8,704 nucleotides of DNA from an uncultured Desulfovibrio sp. (GTDB lineage: Bacteria > Desulfobacterota > Desulfovibrionia > Desulfovibrionales > Desulfovibrionaceae). Shown here piece by piece: positions 4,983 to 8,704 of the stretch (position 1 is the first letter of the stretch; every line of letters starts with the position of its first letter). The position numbers and the translations under genes are program-made. The DNA is taken from assembly GCA_945871415.1 (NCBI GenBank), contig CAMBWG010000076.1:1-8704 (forward strand). Reading direction: 5' to 3'. The notes under the pieces were generated by a model. That model did no database searches. It saw nothing but the letters and a program-made list of their open reading frames with translations, and was not told where the DNA came from.

Positions 4983-5819
4983 AGCTTTTCCCTCGTCGCC
5001 GCAGCGGCCTTCCAGAGCGTCATGCAGGCAGTCGCCGAGATAGTTGCAGGCGGCGACGACAAGCAGAATGGCGGCTCCCGGGGGGAGCATGAGCCACGGG
5101 GCCCGGAGCAGGGCGTTTCTGGCTTCTCCGAGCATGGCTCCCCATTCCGGCGCGGGAGGCTGGACGCCGAGCCCGAGGAAGGAGAGGGCGGAGAGGGTCA
5201 GAATAAAGGAGCCCGTATGCAGGGTTGCCAGCACAATGGTCTCCCCGGCGACACGGGGCAAAATATGCCGCCGCAGGATGTGAGGCAGGCCGTGCCCCAT
5301 GACACGGGCAAAGCGGACGGCGTTTGTGTCCGCATACTGCCGGGCGATGCCGCACATCATGCGCGCGTACCAGGGCCATTTGGCAAGGAGGCAGGCCAGC
5401 GCCGCCTTTTCGGGCCCGGCGCCGAGCATGCCCGTCACGGCCAGAATGAGGACTTCGGCGGGGAAGGAAAGAAGAATGTCACACAGGCGCAGCAGGAGTG
5501 TTTCCGTGCGTCCGCACAGAACGCCCGCCAGCAGGCCCGGCAGAATGCCGGCAAGCAGGGTGAACACTGTGGTCAGCAGCGCAAAGCCGAGCGTACAGCG
5601 CGCGCCGTAAAGCAGGCGCGAGAAGACGTCCCGGCCGAGATGATCCGTGCCGAGCCAGTGCTCGGCGCTCCAGACGGCAAATTTGTTTTGCACGTCCGGG
5701 GCCAGCGGATCTTGCGGCGCAAGCCACGGGGCCAGCAGGGCCGCGAGCAGAACCAGCAGCAGGAACAGAAGGGAGCAGACGGCAAGTCCGTCCCGCAGCA
5801 GGGCCTGTCGCAGGCTCAT
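4971..5819 (-). CDS. nikC: Nickel-type ABC transporter inner-membrane permease NikC
   Basis: This 282-residue membrane protein is the second permease subunit and pairs with NikB (E. coli NikC has 277). The N-terminal transmembrane segment is at about 11-34. It is followed by the periplasmic signature HWLGTDHLGRDVFSRLLYG at 54-72, which is typical of the DppC/NikC group. Further hydrophobic segments lie near 76-102, 114-132, 194-217 and 240-262. The cytoplasmic loop NAVRFARVMGHGLPHILRRH at 166-185 is the EAA-type ATPase-contact loop. The ATG at 5819 overlaps the nikB stop by 4 bases (ATGA), indicating translational coupling. The final codons and stop run into the outer arm of the E element. 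Confidence 0.93.
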   Translation of the reverse strand: MSLRQALLRDGLAVCSLLFLLLVLLAALLAPWLAPQDPLAPDVQNKFAVWSAEHWLGTDHLGRDVFSRLLYGARCTLGFALLTTVFTLLAGILPGLLAGVLCGRTETLLLRLCDILLSFPAEVLILAVTGMLGAGPEKAALACLLAKWPWYARMMCGIARQYADTNAVRFARVMGHGLPHILRRHILPRVAGETIVLATLHTGSFILTLSALSFLGLGVQPPAPEWGAMLGEARNALLRAPWLMLPPGAAILLVVAACNYLGDCLHDALEGRCGDEGKAVFS

Positions 5820-6757
5820 TGCGCGGCCTCCTCGCGTTGCCGCGGATCAAGGAGCGCGGCGCAGATGTCCACGCACAGATTACAGACGATAAACATCCCG
5901 GCCATAAGCAGGACATAGGCCTGAATAACGGGAAAGTCCCGGTTGAAGATGGCCGTGACGCACAGACGCCCCAGCCCCGGCCAGGCAAAGATATTTTCCA
6001 CCACAAAGGCCCCGGCCATGAGCCGGGGCAGACTCATGCCCAGCGCCGTCAGACAGGACTGCAGCGAATTACGGAAGATATGCTTCATGACGGTGCGGGG
6101 CGACAGACCGCGCGCCCGATCATGGAGGACAAAATTTTCCCGGGCTGTGCGCAGCATGGCGGCGCGCAGCAGACGCGCATAGGCGGGCATATGCGGCAGG
6201 GCCAGCGTCAGCGCGGGCAGCGCCAGCGAAGCCGGGCCATTCATGCCGCCTATGGGGAACAGGTCCAGCGTCACGGCAAGAAATTGCAGCAGCAGGAGGC
6301 CGAGCCAGAAGGAAGGCATGGCGGAAGCGAAGAACAGGAACAGGCGCGCGAGCCTGTCGGTGCGGCTGCCGGGGCGGAAAACTCCCGGCAGGGCCGTCAG
6401 CAGGCCGCCGGCCAGCATGATGACGGTTGCCGTGGCGGCAAGCATCACCGTGGGCGGCAGGGCCTGCCGCAGTTCGGCGGCCACGGATTTGCCGTTGACG
6501 TAGCTTGTGCCCAGATCGCCGTGCAGCACGGCGTCAAGCCAGCGGAAATAGCGGATCGGGAGGGGCTGATCCAGGCCCAGCCGGGCGCGTGTTTCCGCAA
6601 TGACTTCCGGCGTGGGAGTGATGTCGTTGAGACGCAGCGCCACTTCCGCCGGATCGCTGGGACTCAGCTGCACGAGGCCGAAGGAAAGTACGGATGTCAG
6701 AAACAGCAGCGGGACAATCCCCGGCAGGCGATGGAGCAGGGTGGTTCGCAGTTTCAT
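5816..6757 (-). CDS. nikB: Nickel-type ABC transporter inner-membrane permease NikB
   Basis: This 313-residue permease is close to the 314 of E. coli NikB and aligns well with it from memory: PTPE and LGLDQPL in the first third, MPSFWL at 147-152, and VENIFAWPGLGR with AIFNRD and PVIQ at 253-279. Hydrophobic segments lie near 11-31, 101-126, 137-165, 175-190, 232-255 and 278-303. The EAA-type coupling loop RARGLSPRTVMKHIFRNSL is at 214-232. The ATG at 6757 is the first available start. The upstream bases (CCTTTTTTCACCAGC) contain no clear Shine-Dalgarno sequence, which is notable because a 139-bp gap precedes it and translational coupling to nikA is impossible. Confidence 0.93.
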   Translation of the reverse strand: MKLRTTLLHRLPGIVPLLFLTSVLSFGLVQLSPSDPAEVALRLNDITPTPEVIAETRARLGLDQPLPIRYFRWLDAVLHGDLGTSYVNGKSVAAELRQALPPTVMLAATATVIMLAGGLLTALPGVFRPGSRTDRLARLFLFFASAMPSFWLGLLLLQFLAVTLDLFPIGGMNGPASLALPALTLALPHMPAYARLLRAAMLRTARENFVLHDRARGLSPRTVMKHIFRNSLQSCLTALGMSLPRLMAGAFVVENIFAWPGLGRLCVTAIFNRDFPVIQAYVLLMAGMFIVCNLCVDICAALLDPRQREEAAQ

Positions 6758-6830
6758 GCTGGTGAAAAAAGGGCTCTGGGATGTGGTGGACTAAACTTAC
6801 AAACTATTACAAATTTTGAAAAAGCGCGCC

Positions 6831-6887
6831 GGGGGAGGGATGGGGGCTTGGGAGGAAGATTTACGAAAACGCCTTCCCCCCAAATGT
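6831..6887. repeat. E-family element, short copy in the nikA-nikB gap
   Basis: The plus strand reads GGGGGAGGGATGGGGG, then an imperfect hairpin with arms 6848-6858 (TTGGGAGGAAG) and 6873-6883 (CTTCCCCCCAA; 10 of 11 paired) around a 14-base loop, ending in AAATGT. The same order (GATGGGGG, G-rich hairpin arm, C-rich arm, AAATGT) occurs at 4894-4970, so I treat the two as one degenerate family. The hairpin begins about 13 bases after the nikA stop codon. It could protect or end the nikA message, because binding-protein genes are often expressed above their permeases. The rest of the gap, 6758-6830, is AT-rich and holds no gene. Confidence 0.65.
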
Positions 6888-6896
6888 TGCCACGAC

Positions 6897-8492
6897 CTAA
6901 TCGCCCGAGGCAAAGAACATCTTTTCAAAGGGGATGACGTACTGACTCATATCGAAGGTGACGCCGTGAAGATGTTTTACATGGACTGCGCGCGTGCGGG
7001 AATAGGAGAGCGGCAGATAGACGGCTTCCTCATGGATACGGGAAAGAACTTCCCTGTACATGGCGCGGCGTCCGGCCTCGTCGGTTTCGGCCATGATGGC
7101 GGTGACGGTCTGATCGAGCCAGGGCTTGCAGTCCAGACCGGCCTGCGCCTGATAGTCGCCGTGGGCCGGGATGCGCCACGAGGACAGATAGGACTGGGGA
7201 TCATAGGGGGCGCCCCATGAGCGCGCGTACTGAAGCTCAAAGTCGCCGGAACGCTGCCGGTCGCGGAAAGCCTGCGTTTCTTCGCCGATGATGCGCAGAT
7301 CAACGCCGATTTTTTTGAAATCCGCCTGGATATATTCGCTGATGCTGCGCTCCTGCGCATTATCGGCATTATAGTAGAGGCGGAGGCGTGCCGTACGGCC
7401 GTCCTTGTGGCGCAGGCCGTCAGGGCCGACAGGCCAGCCGGCCGCATCCAGCAGGGCGGCGGCCCGGGCCGGATCGTAGTCCCGCAGCTCCAGCGGCACG
7501 TCGCAATAAGGGACGGTCGGGGCCATGAGCGTCAGGGCGGGGCTTTCGGTGGCGTCGAGAATACCTTCGACAATAGCGCGCCGGTTGACCGCATACTGCA
7601 GGGCCTGTCGCACGGCGCGTTCTCCGGTAAACGGCCGGCGGCTGTTGAGCAGCAGGGCGCGGGAGGCAATGGGCGGGCTGAGCAGCGTTGCATGTTTGCC
7701 CGCACGCCGCAGAGCTTCGAAGGTTTCCTGTTGCAGCATGTCTCCGTCGGAACCAAAGACAAGATGGATGTCACCCTTTTGCAGCGCCAGGGCTATGGAC
7801 TGATGATCGGGCATGACGATCCAGCGCACGGCGGGGATACGGGGTTTTTCTCCCCTGTAAAGCGGATTGACGGTGAACAGGGCGTATTGCCGTTCCTTGT
7901 GTTCGGTCAGCAGCCACGGTCCGGTTCCGGCGTAGCCGCGCACGCCGTCCCTGCTCCGGCCGTTGATGAGACAACGGGGGGAAATGAAGCGGAAGGGGCG
8001 CAGCGCGCCGAGTTCAATCAGCGTCGGATAGTAGGGCGTGCGCAGGTAGAGTCGGTACGTGTATTCATCCACAACTTCGTCGCGCTCAATCTTGCGGACA
8101 AGGTCCATCCAGGCATGGCGCTGCCGGTTGGCAAGAATGGCGTCCATGTTCTGCTTGACGGCGGCGGCATTGAAGGCTTCGCCGTCGGAAAAGCGCACAT
8201 CGCGGCGCAAATGGAACGTATATATCCGGCCGTCTTCGGAGATGTCCCAGCTTTCGGCAAGGCACGGACGGATGCCTTCCGGCGTGTTGCTGACCAGCGG
8301 TTCAAAGAGCATGGCCTGCGCGGCCATTTCTCCCGTATACAGATGGGGGTTGATGTCGCGTATATCTTTTGTTGCCGCGTAGCGCAGCTCCCGCGGAGAG
8401 TCCGCGTCGGCGGATGAGACGTCGTCGCGGCAGGCGGCAAGCGCAAGCATCGTGAAAAAAAGCGTCAGCGTGGCGAGAATATGTCGTGTCAT
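6897..8492 (-). CDS. nikA: NikA nickel-chelate-binding lipoprotein of the ABC importer
   Basis: This 531-residue extracytoplasmic solute-binding protein belongs to the Opp/Dpp/Nik family. Residues 1-20 are a lipoprotein signal (MTRHILATLTLFFTMLALAA) with lipobox LAAC and Cys21 as the lipidation site. E. coli NikA is instead a soluble periplasmic protein. The match to E. coli NikA is long and specific: INPHLYT, NRQRHAW at 122-128, RPFRFI at 165-170, GTGPW, WGAPYDP at 426-432, LSSWRIPAHGDYQAQ and HEEAVYLP. Positions matching the known E. coli chelate-pocket residues are all kept: Arg125 (R97), Trp128 (W100), Arg165 (R137), Trp426 (W398), Tyr430 (Y402) and His444 (H416). Nickel delivered as a small-molecule chelate is therefore the likely cargo. 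I chose the ATG at 8492 because the signal peptide starts there and GGAG lies about 8 bases upstream. An upstream TTG extension to 8606 would spoil the signal. Confidence 0.95.
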   Translation of the reverse strand: MTRHILATLTLFFTMLALAACRDDVSSADADSPRELRYAATKDIRDINPHLYTGEMAAQAMLFEPLVSNTPEGIRPCLAESWDISEDGRIYTFHLRRDVRFSDGEAFNAAAVKQNMDAILANRQRHAWMDLVRKIERDEVVDEYTYRLYLRTPYYPTLIELGALRPFRFISPRCLINGRSRDGVRGYAGTGPWLLTEHKERQYALFTVNPLYRGEKPRIPAVRWIVMPDHQSIALALQKGDIHLVFGSDGDMLQQETFEALRRAGKHATLLSPPIASRALLLNSRRPFTGERAVRQALQYAVNRRAIVEGILDATESPALTLMAPTVPYCDVPLELRDYDPARAAALLDAAGWPVGPDGLRHKDGRTARLRLYYNADNAQERSISEYIQADFKKIGVDLRIIGEETQAFRDRQRSGDFELQYARSWGAPYDPQSYLSSWRIPAHGDYQAQAGLDCKPWLDQTVTAIMAETDEAGRRAMYREVLSRIHEEAVYLPLSYSRTRAVHVKHLHGVTFDMSQYVIPFEKMFFASGD

Positions 8493-8704
8493 GGCGAGGC
8501 TCCGGGGCGGCAGAGCGTGGAAAAGCATTTCCCGATCCCTGCCCGCCTGTTTTTGTGCCGGTGGCACCGGCAAGGTGCGCGCCGGGCCTGAAGCGCGGTC
8601 GCGCAAGATGCAGGTAACACGTTTTTTGTAAACATGCTACAGAAAAAGCCGTGCCGATTGTTTCAACGGTACCGGCAAGGGAGATGGGGCGATTCTCGGG
8701 CACA
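8493..8704 (-). promoter_or_regulatory. Upstream control region of the nik operon
   Basis: No gene is supported in these 212 bases. Three symmetric or repeated signals are visible. First, a near-perfect dyad TGCCGGTG-G-CACCGGCA lies at 8556-8572, 63 bases before the start codon. Second, an inverted repeat GTAACAC-N13-ATGCTAC lies at 8614-8640; the arms agree at 5 of 7 positions and the AT-rich spacer contains TTTACA on the minus strand. Third, ACCGGCAAGG occurs at both 8566-8575 and 8671-8680, exactly 105 bp apart. Any of these could be operators for a metal-responsive regulator. I could not settle a promoter: TTTACA with CATCTT is a weak sigma-70 guess. The region continues past the window edge. 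Confidence 0.5.

Noticed and set aside
4905..5918. Plus-strand open frame of 337 codons opposite nikC
   Set aside because: It is antisense to a well-supported permease, begins inside the E hairpin and has a Gln/Gly/Arg-rich shadow composition.
2119..6896. CRISPR array or riboswitch as an explanation for the repeats
   Set aside because: Copies are few, long, irregularly spaced and of mixed orientation with genes between them, and no known riboswitch core was recognised.
8493..8606. 38-residue N-terminal extension of NikA from a TTG start
   Set aside because: It would bury the lipoprotein signal peptide inside the protein; the ATG at 8492 starts the signal directly.
8642..8656. Sigma-54-like box before nikA (minus strand CGGCACGGCTTTTTC)
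   Set aside because: The -24 half is good but the essential -12 GC is TC, and nickel importers are not usually sigma-54 dependent.

Overview
The window reads as high-GC chromosomal DNA from a sulfate-reducing or related member of the Desulfovibrionaceae. This rests mainly on the flagellins (start MSLVVNHNMMAANVARNLN, the AEDYYYIEIGD block and the end MLSQANSLPQMAMQLVGG) and on the general look of the sequence. The genus is inferred and could not be tested here. All supported genes lie on the minus strand.

Right to left, in the direction of transcription, there are two modules. The first is a nickel-type ABC importer operon. It begins with a regulatory region (8493-8704), followed by nikA (lipoprotein binding protein), nikB and nikC (permeases, ATGA overlap), nikD and nikE (ATPases, ATGA overlap) and a class I SAM-dependent methyltransferase. 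It ends at a strong bidirectional terminator (2083-2118). The second module is flagellar: a complete 475-residue flagellin (355-1782) with an enlarged central domain and a sigma-54-type promoter, then a second flagellin that enters at position 150 and runs off the left edge.

NikA would capture a nickel-chelate in the periplasm, NikBC would form the pore and NikDE would power it. The nickel would presumably supply enzymes such as [NiFe]-hydrogenase (inference). The chelate-pocket residues known from E. coli NikA are all present. The methyltransferase has no proven role; its place in the operon suggests metallophore or ligand chemistry, or an unrelated passenger.

The least expected feature is non-coding. 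Each non-overlapping gap inside the nik operon is filled by repeated, palindromic DNA. One family (here called R) has three copies: 2127-2263, 3078-3230 and, inverted and truncated, 4795-4878. A second family of G-rich hairpins (here called E) has two copies: 4869-4982 and 6831-6887. These elements supply the nikE stop codon and the leader of nikD, and they create false N-terminal extensions on open frames. No RNA genes, CRISPR arrays, transposases or integrases were seen.
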